From Owenia fusiformis (lineage: Eukaryota > Annelida > Polychaeta > Sabellida > Oweniidae): a DNA stretch of 64,000 nucleotides. The stretch's first letter is position 1; each line of letters begins with the position of its first letter. A program made the translations under genes and the position numbers. Shown one piece after another: positions 23,123-34,800 of the stretch. Below the pieces are notes generated by a model, which did no database searches, had not been told where the DNA came from, and saw only the letters and a program-made list of their open reading frames with translations. The stretch is taken from positions 23,293,754-23,357,753 of the forward strand of contig CAIIXF020000011.1 in the NCBI GenBank assembly GCA_903813345.2. Direction: 5' to 3'.

Positions 23123-25708
23123 CTATGAATTCTTTGGTATATGTCAATAATTTATTTTCAACATTTGTTGTCTTTATGAAATGAATTCGCATTGTTAACG
23201 TGGCATGGCCTTAATTGTGAATGGCTGTGGGGAGAGAACGATGCCGAGTTTATAGTGTCTGGGGTCAACACTAGGTGCCTCTGCGCCCTCGGGTAAAACT
23301 ACACTGAATCTTTGTAGTATGTTGGCGAGGAACAGATATATCCTTGCTCTTGCAAAGTGCTCCCCTACACACACTCTGCGACCTGCTCCAAAGGGAAAGA
23401 TTCTGGAATCAAAAATACAAATGCATTAAAGATGTACACGTATCTCTAGATCGTTGAAACCCCTTGCATATTCTATCAAACGTTCGTAGTAATACTTAAT
23501 TAATACTACACAAACAATTAAATACTTCTTATAAACGGTAAATCCCTGTTGGAACGGTTAATTTTTAAATTAATGGGTAGTTCATACTTATTTCTTTCTT
23601 CAACCGACAACAATTGTCCTGAATCATCCAGCCATCTCTCAGGTTTGTAACTCCATGGTTCGTCAAACATTCAAACATATTTTCATCGTGGTGCATTGAG
23701 AATAAGTTCATCCAGACCTACATGCATAGGATGAGGCAAAGATTTTATGTCACTTCAAAAATAAACACTAAAAATTTCTGCTCTCTCTCTCGCCTTGGAA
23801 TCATATTTTACCTGTGTGGATTTCGGGATATCGTATCCTCCGATTGAAGTATCTACAGTTGTCTTGTGTGGCACAGCAATAGGAACATGTGACACATATC
23901 TCAGTATTTCATGTATATTCGCCTGTAACACTGGCATGGCATCTCTGTCCTCGATAGATGGGGCCCTAGATGCCCCAACGACAGAGTCAATTTCACACTG
24001 TAGACGGGTCTGTACCTCAGGGTGAAGTATCATCAATTGGAGGAAGGCGGAAATTACAACTTGAGTCGTCAAAATGCCAGCACCAACCATCTCATCAACT
24101 GTCAAACAAATCAAAGGAACCGGTGACAGATCTTACGTTCATAAGTTATTGCAATAACTATTATATATTGTCATATTTCATCTGAAGATGTATATGCTTT
24201 TGGCTACTCAAAATAATGGTTAAAGGGCAATAACATTGTATCTTAATATCAATAATATTGTATCCTACTTAAGTGCATAATAATATCATCACTGAGTGTA
24301 TCATCTCCATCTTTCCGTGCTTTAAGTACAGTGTCTGTGAGGTCCCTGATATCATCTCTGTTGAAAGTTTTCTGAAATTAGTTAGGTTTACTCCATAGTA
24401 AACATTAAACGCATACTTAAGCCGGAAATATATCCCAAAATTAGCAATACTAAAAAGAGGGGGTACCACATGGTTCAAAGAAGCCACGCATCTTCAATGA
24501 AAGTCATATGAGGGCCCATCGTTGCTGATTGGTCAATTGACAGGAAAGACGTCGTGTTTTATATTGTAAATATCAGAGATTTTTTTCATATACTATTATA
24601 CGATATTGTGTTGATTAACAAATATACGTGCATTGCTTTCCCCTTGTGTTACCCCTGATATAGTCTATTTAATTAAGTCCAATGGGTACGGGTACATTGT
24701 TAATGTAAATGGTTTCCAGTAAAGACCTATGAATACCTTATGTTCCTCAATCCATTCCCCAATGATCTGCTTTCTCATTTTCACAAAGAATTCCATCTTT
24801 TTGAATGTTGTGTTTCCAAAATAACGTAACCATGGAAACATGTCGAGTTCCTCTCCTGAGCCAGCTGATGTAATATCCGAAATCGCTTGTTGATATTCAA
24901 TGATATCTTTCAATTTAGGGTCGTTGTCCTCAAAACGAGTAGACGCTAACTAAACAAAGATAATAAGTTGGACACTAAAATTACAAATATTGGTCTAAGG
25001 AATATTCATGTCATATAACGATTTGTAAATTACGATGCACTAAATAAATATAATACACGAAAATACATAATGCAGTTAAAGATTTAATTGAATTAAACCG
25101 CGACTAAAACTACACTTTTACCAATTCGCTCATGACATTTATAAGAGTTGTGTAGATATCAATGCTTGGATCAAATGGCCGTCCATTGTAATCATCGAAC
25201 TTCTTCATGCACCATTGTATTTCAGCAGAGCTTCTGTGTACAACTTTCTTTCTATTGTCATCATACATCTTCACTCCAGTATGGATAGTTTTCTTAATTG
25301 TTGAGAACTGATCGTTAAAATCCCGAAACACAATAGCATGGTGAAGGTTTGTGAACTCCATTCTGAAAGTGTCAGTCACCCTCCCTGCAATATCATATTA
25401 TTAACATGCTATAGTATGTTACACTGCTTCAAAGCAACCAGTTTCAAGAACCTAAAAAAGATTATTATGCAATAACATAGAAAAATATATTTATTCAGCA
25501 CACAAATGACATTTGTATATTTAAGATTATTTAGTGTTTAGTGCAATTAGCCTATGCCCTCTAGTAATTTGAGGCCTGTCAGGCATGTTATTTTTTCAGA
25601 ATTAAAATGGCAGAGGAGCATCAAAATATAAGAATTTTTACAAGAAAATTTACAAGCAATCCAAGATATACAAATGTCATTCATGTGCAATATGAATATA
25701 TTTTTCTG

Positions 25709-26545
25709 TACAGTGCGTATCAAAAAAACGCAGCAGATTGTTATCTCGAAAAAGCACAACACCAGTGATAACAGCATTGATTTCATTCAATGCACCATAA
25801 AGCCATGTGTCTCCTCTTTACAATGATATATCATTCATTGATATTTGGTCATGGTTGGGCGAGTAATCATTCCATTTGCAAAGTGGGCCAAAATTAGCTT
25901 GGGACCAAGTTATAAACATCGCAAAAGTCAGTGTACGGAGCCCCATGCAAAATTGGAAGAAAACATAAAACCAATGCTGACTGCATCCTTTTCATTCAAT
26001 GTACCAAAAAGCCAAATTACTGCTTTTTGCAATGGAATATCATTCATTCACAGGGAGTCATCTCTGGCCGAATAATCATTAATTTTGCAAAGTGGGGCAA
26101 AATTCAGCTCGGACCCAAGTTTCAGACATAGTAAAAGTCAGTGCAAGGGGCATAGGGGCTATTGGAAGAAGGTGTGACAGGTGTGGCATAGACAGTAAAG
26201 TGTTCATACTCATACTCTTGCAAGAATACATTCTATACCCCTCCAAATTGCCAACACTTCCTTGCACATAAAAAAAGTCACAACAATTCAAGTCAGGGGA
26301 ATTTCCATTGGCACTTATCCCTGGCACCGATTTTTTCAAAACTTGGTCCAGAGCCGATTTTGACCCACTGTGCAAATGGAAGGATTTCTCACCCAACCAT
26401 TACCACATGTTAATGAATGACATATCATTGCAAAGAGGAGAGACGTGGCTTTATCATATGGTACATTGAATGAAATTGATGTAGTCATCACTAGTTTTGT
26501 GATTTTACGAGATAACTACTTGTTGCGTTTTTTAATTAGTATGTC
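25709..26545. repeat. TIR element with internal tandem duplication
   Basis: The left end CAGTGCGTATCAAAAAAACG and the right end TTGTTGCGTTTTTTAATTAG belong to imperfect inverted repeats of about 150 bp (TATCATTCATTGA... and its inverse near 26410). Inside, a block of about 205 bp is directly repeated: CAAAGTGGGCCAAAATTAGC at about 25878 and CAAAGTGGGGCAAAATTCAG at about 26088. It lies in intron 1 of the P450 paralogue and shows no transposase. Confidence 0.7.
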
Positions 26546-26795
26546 TTTCTTAAGCACTTCACTATGAATGCAATTTGATAGGTGTGTTAGGGCCTGTTTC
26601 TTCATAAATTAATTCTGGATAATGCATGGGAGTTTGCGTCCCTTATACTGGATGATGTTTATTTTTCTTAATGTGTTTTGTAACACTCCTTGGTCTGTGT
26701 ATTTCTGCAGTGTTCTCATCGAAATGTCTCTGACCGTCACATATATGACCTTCACATATAGAATGATCACGCATAACATCACAGCGCACCTACCA

Positions 26796-27274
26796 AATTA
26801 AGCGTGGCAGTTGAACGCGCGGGGTACGGTCAACACGAGGATGATGAAATCTGAGCAAACATATGTTATCATCGTTTCAGAGAGATCTGGTCTAGTTTCC
26901 AAATATTCTTATATGTGAGTGTCTATAACAACATCCGAGACAGTGAACTTCAAGGTGAATTCCATAGCTTAACCTACACAAACTCCGAATGTAGTATTAT
27001 GGTATAACGCGCGGGTAAGATACGGTATCGCAAATTCCAATTACTTGTGTTGTACCTTACCGTTACCGTGCGTTATACCGTATAGTTAATGTTTATTTAT
27101 GAAATTCACCGTCAAGTTCACTGTCAAGGATGTTGATACAGACATGATTTACATATAACAATATCTAGAAAATTTGACCACATCTTTCTGAAACGATGAA
27201 AACATCTGTTTGCACACACTTCATCACCCTCGAGTTGTACCGTACCCCGCGCGTTCAACTGCCACGCTTAATTA
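26796..27274. repeat. 480-bp foldback element
   Basis: AATTAAGCGTGGCAGTTGAA at the left end is inverted at the right end as TTCAACTGCCACGCTTAATT. The arms continue for about 95 bases with few mismatches (GCGCGGGGTACGG / CCGTACCCCGCGC). A second inner palindrome carries GGTATAACGCGCGG and CGGTAACGGTAAGG motifs. It is also in intron 1 of the P450 paralogue. Confidence 0.8.
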
Positions 27275-27726
27275 AAGTAAGCCAATCATTTAAAACGCCA
27301 TAGACCTTAGAAAAATTAGTATTACTCAAATCTATCTATAAGTTTTGATCAATCTATGGCTATCTTCTCGGTCCATGTATTATGTACCAAGACCCCACTT
27401 AAGATATTCTAACAAGGTAGAAAAAATACAGAGTGAATACCTGCAAAATCATTTGTCTTTGTCACTAAGGCTTCATATATAGCAGCATAACTATTCAAAA
27501 CCACCACTTTCTCACCAGCGAAGTCTAGTTTGAATATTTCTCCATAGATCTCCTTCAATAACATCAGTTCATTGTGTAAGTTTATTAGATCAAATTGCAG
27601 TAAATTTCCAAAGAGCGGTATTCCTTTTGGACCAGGTATCCGGGATAAGATCTTCCTTTTTGGATCCAAAAGTCGCCTGATTAAAAATATTATGACAACA
27701 GTAAGAGTTACTGTTATAATCCACAT

Positions 27727-29851
27727 GCTATTTGTTAAGACTATGCATACTGTATATGATGAGACAATTTTGAGAAAAGGTTGCCGTTCAACATGTTCAA
27801 GGTATTTTTCTTTTATGCTATTTAGTGCTACATACACTTGAGAGCATTGACAGCGCTTATGACAATGCCGTTACATATGGAATTTTTTCTGCATCTTTAT
27901 TCGATTTTCACACTTTTGTATTTGATTACAACCATTCGATATTCCACTCTATTAAAATAATTCGAAACACGTAATAAATTTGTTTGTTTTTACACATTTA
28001 TATTTGATTTATGTCCTATATATGCGGTACATGCACTTGTATATGCGGTTTATGTTATTCAATGTTTGGTAAATGTCACATATTTAAGTCCATGTACACA
28101 CACGAACAAAGACGGTTGACACATATATTTAGAATTCGCATCAAATACAAATACACTTTAGAACCAAACAATGTTCATTTACCGAACAATCAGAGAGTAC
28201 AAAATAGCACGGACATATAGTTACTTACCCCACATAATTAATGACATGTACTTTCGCATAAAGTCACGTGACTTACCCCACATAAATGACACATGCATGT
28301 AGCATAAAACCATTCGGTAAATCACGTGACCAGTGACGTAGAAATAATTTCAAAATGGATGAAACAAGCGAGGAAAAAGAATTTGAACACGATTCATATT
28401 CACAATTCAGAGGGGAAATTGAAGTTATTAGATCATTGCAACAGGCATGAGGCTACAAGCGATCCTTTCTTAATAGAAGATACGTGTTCGCGATTGGAGA
28501 ATCACACCAGAGCTCTTGGAATATATAGATGGCGCGTGACTTACCCCACATCAAAACAGTGAACATTGGTTTATATAAAATCATTCGGTAAGTCACGTGA
28601 CTTACCCCACACATTAATATGTTTACCACAAATGAATATGTTACCCAATACGAATGGTACTTGGCATCGCACATATTTAAAATTTAAAATACTTATCAAA
28701 TTTATATTTGATCGTGTCGAATACAGTTTGAAGCATCTTACATATTTGTTGTGTAAGACAGTCAATTATATGTGGGATAGTAGGTACCATTTGTTGTAAC
28801 TGGTTTTGTTTATGTTCGGTTTAACTCACTCCTTGGGGTAAAAACCGAAGATATTAATGTTACGAATATTGATGCAATAAATACACTATAGTTACATGTC
28901 TCTTCAAATGATGTTTCAAAACTCTGGGGGATATCAGAACTAGGTCAAGGAGGTACACAAGGATGTACGTATGCCTCACAGATAGCTCAATGTATTCACT
29001 CTGATATGATTTGAATGTATGGATGATTTGAGCTATGCTATTACAAAAAATAATTTTGTCTGCCTACTCAGATACTCAAAGTTTAAATAAGTATATTTTC
29101 CCCTGGATTTTGTAGACGCTACTTTATTCAACAAATTTTCAATTTTGATTACTACCTTTGTAAAGTACATGTATGTAAACAATTTTATTCATAGAGTCAT
29201 TTATTTTTAGTGAAGTTCAAAACCATTCTTTTTTGTCATTCACAAAAAAACGAGATCCTAATTTACTTAATCCCCCTCCGTCACAAAATGGTTCACTTGT
29301 AGACAACTTCGTACCTCCATATACAAGCTTAAGTCAGATCCTCAAAACTATAACTTTTACTTTACTCCGCATTGAACATATTGCATCATTTTTAACGAGG
29401 GACATATTTTGAAACTATCTTTCGCTCAGTAAAAGAGTTATAGTTTCTTTGCCTTCAGAAACCGACCCTTTGTTAATCAAGTGCGGGATTTATTAGAGCA
29501 TTGACTCAAAAGCTTAGCTTAATTGTTCTTGAAACGTGAAGGGAATGATGTTTTTATGCAATATGGGAAGAATATCAAGGATATCAACATAAAACAATAC
29601 ACAAAACAATGTAATTACACTTTACCCTCAATGGCAAATAGGTGGCCATGACATAATCATGTAAATATTATTCATACAGTAGGACGACACAGCATTGTTA
29701 TTTCAGTTTGTCAGTTAACGAATCAAAGTGGCGTTTCGAAGTTAAACAATAGTATTTCTTATTTCGCATTTTTGAGAATTTTATTTTTTAGTGTGATTTG
29801 AACTCCGATTGGACTATTTATAAGGTCCTACTTTCCAGGGAATTTTCCCTA
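27727..29851. other. Intergenic, with a CACGTG repeat cluster
   Basis: No convincing gene. Within 28215-28615 the word GTGACTTACCCCACA recurs four times with small changes (about 28224, 28270, 28537, 28596). Twice it is preceded by CATTCGGTAARTCACGTGAC-like sequence, so the palindrome GTCACGTGAC recurs. A short ATG frame at 28354 (MDETSEEKEFEHDSYSQF, stopping after 32 codons) is coding-like in composition but unsupported. The rest is AT-rich and featureless. Confidence 0.5.
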
Positions 29852-30197
29852 ATAGACTAGATGCGAGTAGAAATAATCTTGATTCACGTCATTAAATATT
29901 CAAAATTCAGTCAAACTGATGCCATATTTGAAATCTACATGTAAAAGTACATCTAGGTCCCATGTTACAAAATCACAAAAAGTGAAATATCTTTTCTCGT
30001 ATTGGACAGATAACATTTTCTTTTACTGGACACATTTTAATTTGCATAACTATTAGATACATAAGGGGGATATAAAAATTGAACTACTAAAACAGATGTA
30101 ATTTAAGTTAAAGCGAACTTTCTACTATACCCGCCATGCTACCTGACCCGAACGAACCACCTGGTAGTGAAACTGGTAACTACCTACTCGCATCTGC
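29852..30197. repeat. MITE copy A, AGATGCGAGTAG ends
   Basis: Inverted ends AGACTAGATGCGAGTAG and CTACTCGCATCT bound about 345 bp. The interior, with ACAAAATCACAAAAAGTGAA and GATACATAAGGGGG, matches the copy at 36731-37282 along its length. It has no coding potential. Confidence 0.8.
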
Positions 30198-31883
30198 GTT
30201 ATCAAAATTTATTGCTATTTATCTTTAATTACACACCATGATTGACAAACCCGAATAGGGCAACATCAATTTGAATATTGAATATTACCTCCAAATTCCA
30301 GACAAATACGAAGGAAAACCTCCAATTTAATTTTGCAAATTATCTCACAATAGCTTACAAGACCAAAAACTGTTTTTTGGCACATCTCGTCTATTGGGAA
30401 ACAGAGAATAAAGGAAATTACTTTATGAATATTCTATACAACTATATGAATGACAGTGGGCCCAATCCATTTACGTCGTATAAAGTATTTTGAATGATAA
30501 TTTAATCATCTTTTGTGCCGTCCGACTGCACACGTACACTTGGTCCGTAATTGGCACATTCCTTTGTTCAAACATAATCAGAATCCGTGAGAATAATTGC
30601 ATGACATTCAATCGAACCGTGTAGAAAGGCGTTTGGATAAATCTATCAACACAAGACGTTAATAGTATTTATCTGAACGTTTCTAGAAATAAACACATAA
30701 GGAGTACAGCTGGTCACAAATTTATCTGAGTAATTGAACGGATGATTTAAAACTAAGTACCTAATGAATTAATCTACGTTGGATTTAATAAACTAGTGTT
30801 TGCATGAAATCATTCTACCGAGAGGCGCATGTGAAAATATATCATTAGCATTCAAAAAACGAGTGCTCTAAGTCACTTACCCAATTTATATAGTCATGTA
30901 CTTGTTTTTTCTCGCACATTGTAAAAAATAAAAATGCTCAACAATATTCTTCAAAATTGTTGAAATTTAACAAAAACACATTCGTATTCTTGGGGTTTCG
31001 TAAGATCAATAGTTCCACTTGTATAATCACTTACTTGTCTAGTCATTATGGTTCATGTACAGCTTGTTAACGCTCAATTATTATGTTTATCTAAACATCT
31101 CAATTTTACAATCCAGATTTAGGATTGTGAACTAACCTGGAAAGCATCAAAAAGTGTGGAGAATCATTCCACTGTTGAGAGGTCATTGAGAGGTCAAAGC
31201 CTCATTCTGAATATCCCATGACTTAATAATGTAGAATCAAAATTAAATTTGAGAAATCATAACATTTTTCTTCAGTTAAAATCGCAGTCCAGTGAAGGTC
31301 TTACACAACGCAGATCATTTAAACCCTTGTAGACCATGTTGCTTTAAGAGCAGTTGATAGTAAGTAATATATATTATATGTTCTACATGGCTTATATGGT
31401 CGACTAACTTCCTTAAGCGGGATTATCCAATACAAATATGGCATCATAGATAAAACATGACACTGGTATGGGGGAGTTCCACGAGGTATGACTATCATTA
31501 TTTTGCAGCGATCATAAATACGCAAAAATATTTGTTTCGAAACAAAGGCGAAAGAAAACATCTTGCATTGAAAGTAAGTCATTCAAAAATGTGTTTCTTA
31601 GTATTTGTATATTTGAAAAATATTTTACATGGAGAGCAACCGTTAGAATATGATAATATTGTTATAAAATAATTATAACATGTTTCTATATTATGTCAAA
31701 CATGCCAATATTTATCAAGAAGATATTTTTGCTCTAAGATAAACATTACAGGTTTTAATATTCTAAACACTATATGTGTTTTTGTAACTTTGGTAGGAAT
31801 CTGCATTAATTATTAACCGTTCATATAATATTTGATGGCTTTTGCTGATGAATGAGACCTACCATGCCTTTTGTTTATTACAG
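30198..31883. other. Intergenic upstream of the chitinase
   Basis: No exon recognised. The chitinase start codon follows directly on an acceptor (TTATTACAG|ATG), so a non-coding first exon must lie upstream. A candidate donor GAAAGTAAGT occurs at about 31571, but nothing fixes the transcription start. Confidence 0.4.
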
Positions 31884-34800
31884 ATGTCCTGTCTTAATTT
31901 TGTCGTTGTCATGTTGATGGTGGTTGTCATTAAGGTCAATTCTGAAGGTAGGAAGTAACAAGTTGTCTTTAAGAGTGACAGGTGAAACTGAATGATCGCA
32001 ATTCGCCATAATTTACAAATCGTACTTTCTTACAGTTCTACTTGTAATACGAACTTCCTACTATATATTACAAACTGGACACTAATACAACACTATGCCA
32101 AGAATAACAGTAATTTATGACTGAGGAATGCATTTGCTCAAATTATAAACAAGGCTGTATAAAATAATGTTCATTATAAACTAATCGAACTCCTTGACAA
32201 CTAATGACGTAGTGCGCAAACTTCTTAAAGCCCCCGTATGAAGTTTAAACCACTTTTGCTTATATTGTTGTTTTACCAAGTGTTATCAAAGTGTGATATG
32301 TGAACTTTTTTTTTTGGTTCATAAATAAGCGAGAAATGAGCTCACACATGCATGCAAATGGTTCAGAGAAAAGTGCATTTCAAAATGTCAATTCTCATAG
32401 AAACCAATGGTACAATAATATTTAAAACATATACATTCTTTTTTAACCTTGCTTGACAATCAACATTGGTTTATATTTAAAGGTTATACGTTTTTGACAC
32501 CTGAGTGATATCATGATGATGTCACTTAGGTTGCAAAATATTTTTGATATGCTAAGACATTGAAGGCACATTAGATGTGTGTCATTTGTTCAATCTTTGC
32601 ATTGGTGTTAAAATGTTAATGTTTTTGCACTGTATGGTGTGATATTTGATGAGTAAACAATTTACTTTTTTTTAAAAAAGCGAGAAATTTGAGTATTTGA
32701 GAAATGGAAAGTCATGACAAATAGTCACGCCTAACCATCGGCGTCAAAAAATAGCGGAGTACAGTTTTTTGTACGGTGACGCAAATCGACTGCTTTGGAG
32801 CAAAAACTATGACAAGGGTTCTAAAAATTAATTTGATGAAAACAAGTGCGATTTCATGTGAAATAAAAACAGCATTCTCTTAGAAATGGTTTTAACTTTC
32901 TAATTATTATATACTTTTTACGAGCACTGTTCGGATTTTTTCTGAGTGAATCGGCCCACATAATCGACCCAAGTGAAAAAGGTTGTCTTTTTCACATTTC
33001 TTTTGGTTTTTGTTTTCCCTGCCGTCTGAGAGTATGGATTATTTTTATGAGAATATGTATTTGTTAAATACACATTTTAGAACGGGCGAAGATTCAACAA
33101 ATAATCATTCATTGTGTATATTTAAAAAAGATCAGATTTGTACTCTGACGCATAAGCTGTACGGTGACGATTCATTATAATTTGTGAGAAGTAATATAAA
33201 GAACTCATTATTTATTTCAAATCGCATAAGTTTTAATGTGGAAGTTCAAATGTTGATCCAGTCCCTCGTATAAATGTTGTCAAATGATCAGTATCAGGCG
33301 AAAGTTACTGCAGTCACTTTTGAATTTAAGATGTTGGAAAGGAAGTGTCGATTTCGATACTTTTAATTTTATTCGAATTAAACTTCTTTATAGTTTGCGT
33401 TATGCTTTGATGATCTAAATGAGACTAAAATGAAATGAAATGGAAGTTCTGGAGTATGATCATTTGTTCATATATAATGCATGGGTGCCACAGTTCAACG
33501 ATATCTTCCACAGCTTAATGGAAGGTTACTGGAAATGTATGATACGGTAAGAATCATGAAACCAAAAACTCAGTATATTTGTTGCTATGCTATTGATGTT
33601 TTTAAACAAGTGATGTCACAAGTAAATCACATCTTGCACGTGTGACTTTTTAGGATGAATGTATGTATGTATGTATCTTTATTATTCCCACATCGAGGTG
33701 GATTTCATTTTCATTTATAATTATATTAGGCTACAAATACGATTTTGCTATTTAATAGCATAAAAATATAAAAATATAAACAATAACTACAATAACCTGT
33801 ACAAATTCAACGAATGACATGAGAACAGACTTATGTTCAATTTAAGTGTTTGGAAAGGGAGGTAAAAGAAGTATGTTGCTTTCCCTTATCAGTTGATCAA
33901 TATACTTTATATACATAACAGTTATTGTTGTGTTATCTTTGTTGAAATCTGATGTTCCGCAGATCATAGCACTGATGCTCGGTAGTTGTCTCAGTTCTGT
34001 TCCTTGTTTTTGGATTATTGACCTTATGATTACTTCTCTTTGAGAGTTGAAGTTGGTACAATTCTGAGAGATATGTGTCATGGTATCAGTATGTATTATG
34101 CCACAATTTTCGCATAGGGAATCCCTGTTTTCTAAAGGCAATGAGATCACTTTCGCCACTTTCAAATGATATCAAAGCATATCGTCAACTCTCAAATAGT
34201 TTGTTCCATGAAAACTAAAAAAATTGAAATTAGTACTTCCTGCCCGCCGCCTTAAATGCAAAGGTGACGGCCGTAACCTTCCCTTGATACTCACCAGTGA
34301 TAATGTACATGTAGATCTGACAAGTCTTTACCTTTTGTTCAAACAGGAAGCTTAGAGTTGAATGTGTTTCAGTATTTAATCCTTGTTATCAGAAAGGAAT
34401 GGAAACATAAGAATTGATCAGAAACAAGTCAAATTCTTTACTTCAGAGAATATTTTTATTTTAGAATTGATCTTTTACAATGTTGAATGGGATTCAACAT
34501 TTGAATTCCACACAAAAACTTATGGAATCTCAAGCTAATATATTACACTTCATAAATTTTAAGGAATCGTCACCGTACAGCGTGCGTCACCGTACACATT
34601 TGATCTTTTTTAAATATATACAGTGAATGGTCATTTGCCAAATCTTCATCTGTTCTAAAATGTGTAGATAACAAACACATATTCTCATTAAAATTATCCA
34701 TACTCTCAGACGGCAGGGAAAATAATAACCAAACGAAGTGAAAAAATGGGCCGATCCAGTCAGAAAAAATCTGAGCAGTGCTCGAAAATCTTTTATCATA

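Larger units (their letters stand above)
23195..27726 (-). pseudogene. Cytochrome P450 paralogue, frameshifted in exon 6
   Basis: Minus-strand exons 27726-27441, 25384-25122, 24949-24737, 24371-24269, 24098-23812, 23717-23588 and 23402-23195 are 286, 263, 213, 103, 287, 130 and 208 nt. Six of seven are identical in length to the P450 at 3812-9866. Exon 6 is 8 nt longer because TCAAACAT is tandemly duplicated at 23663-23678. This shifts the frame after DENMFE and brings a stop in exon 7, upstream of the haem ligand in the shifted frame. Removing the duplication would restore 493 codons. All other landmarks are intact: anchor MWIITVTLTVVIIFL, RIPGPKGIP, GAGILTT, EILR and FPFGAGRRVCVGE. It is a very young pseudogene, a null allele or an assembly error. 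Confidence 0.9.

Noticed and set aside
28354-28449. Short ATG frame MDETSEEKEFEHDSYSQF
   Set aside because: It stops after 32 codons with no donor in a useful place and no recognisable homologue. It is mentioned under the repeat cluster only.
28985-29340. Possible inverted pair around AGGTACACAAGGATGTACG and CGTACCTCCATATACAAG
   Set aside because: The match is too short and interrupted to call an element by eye.
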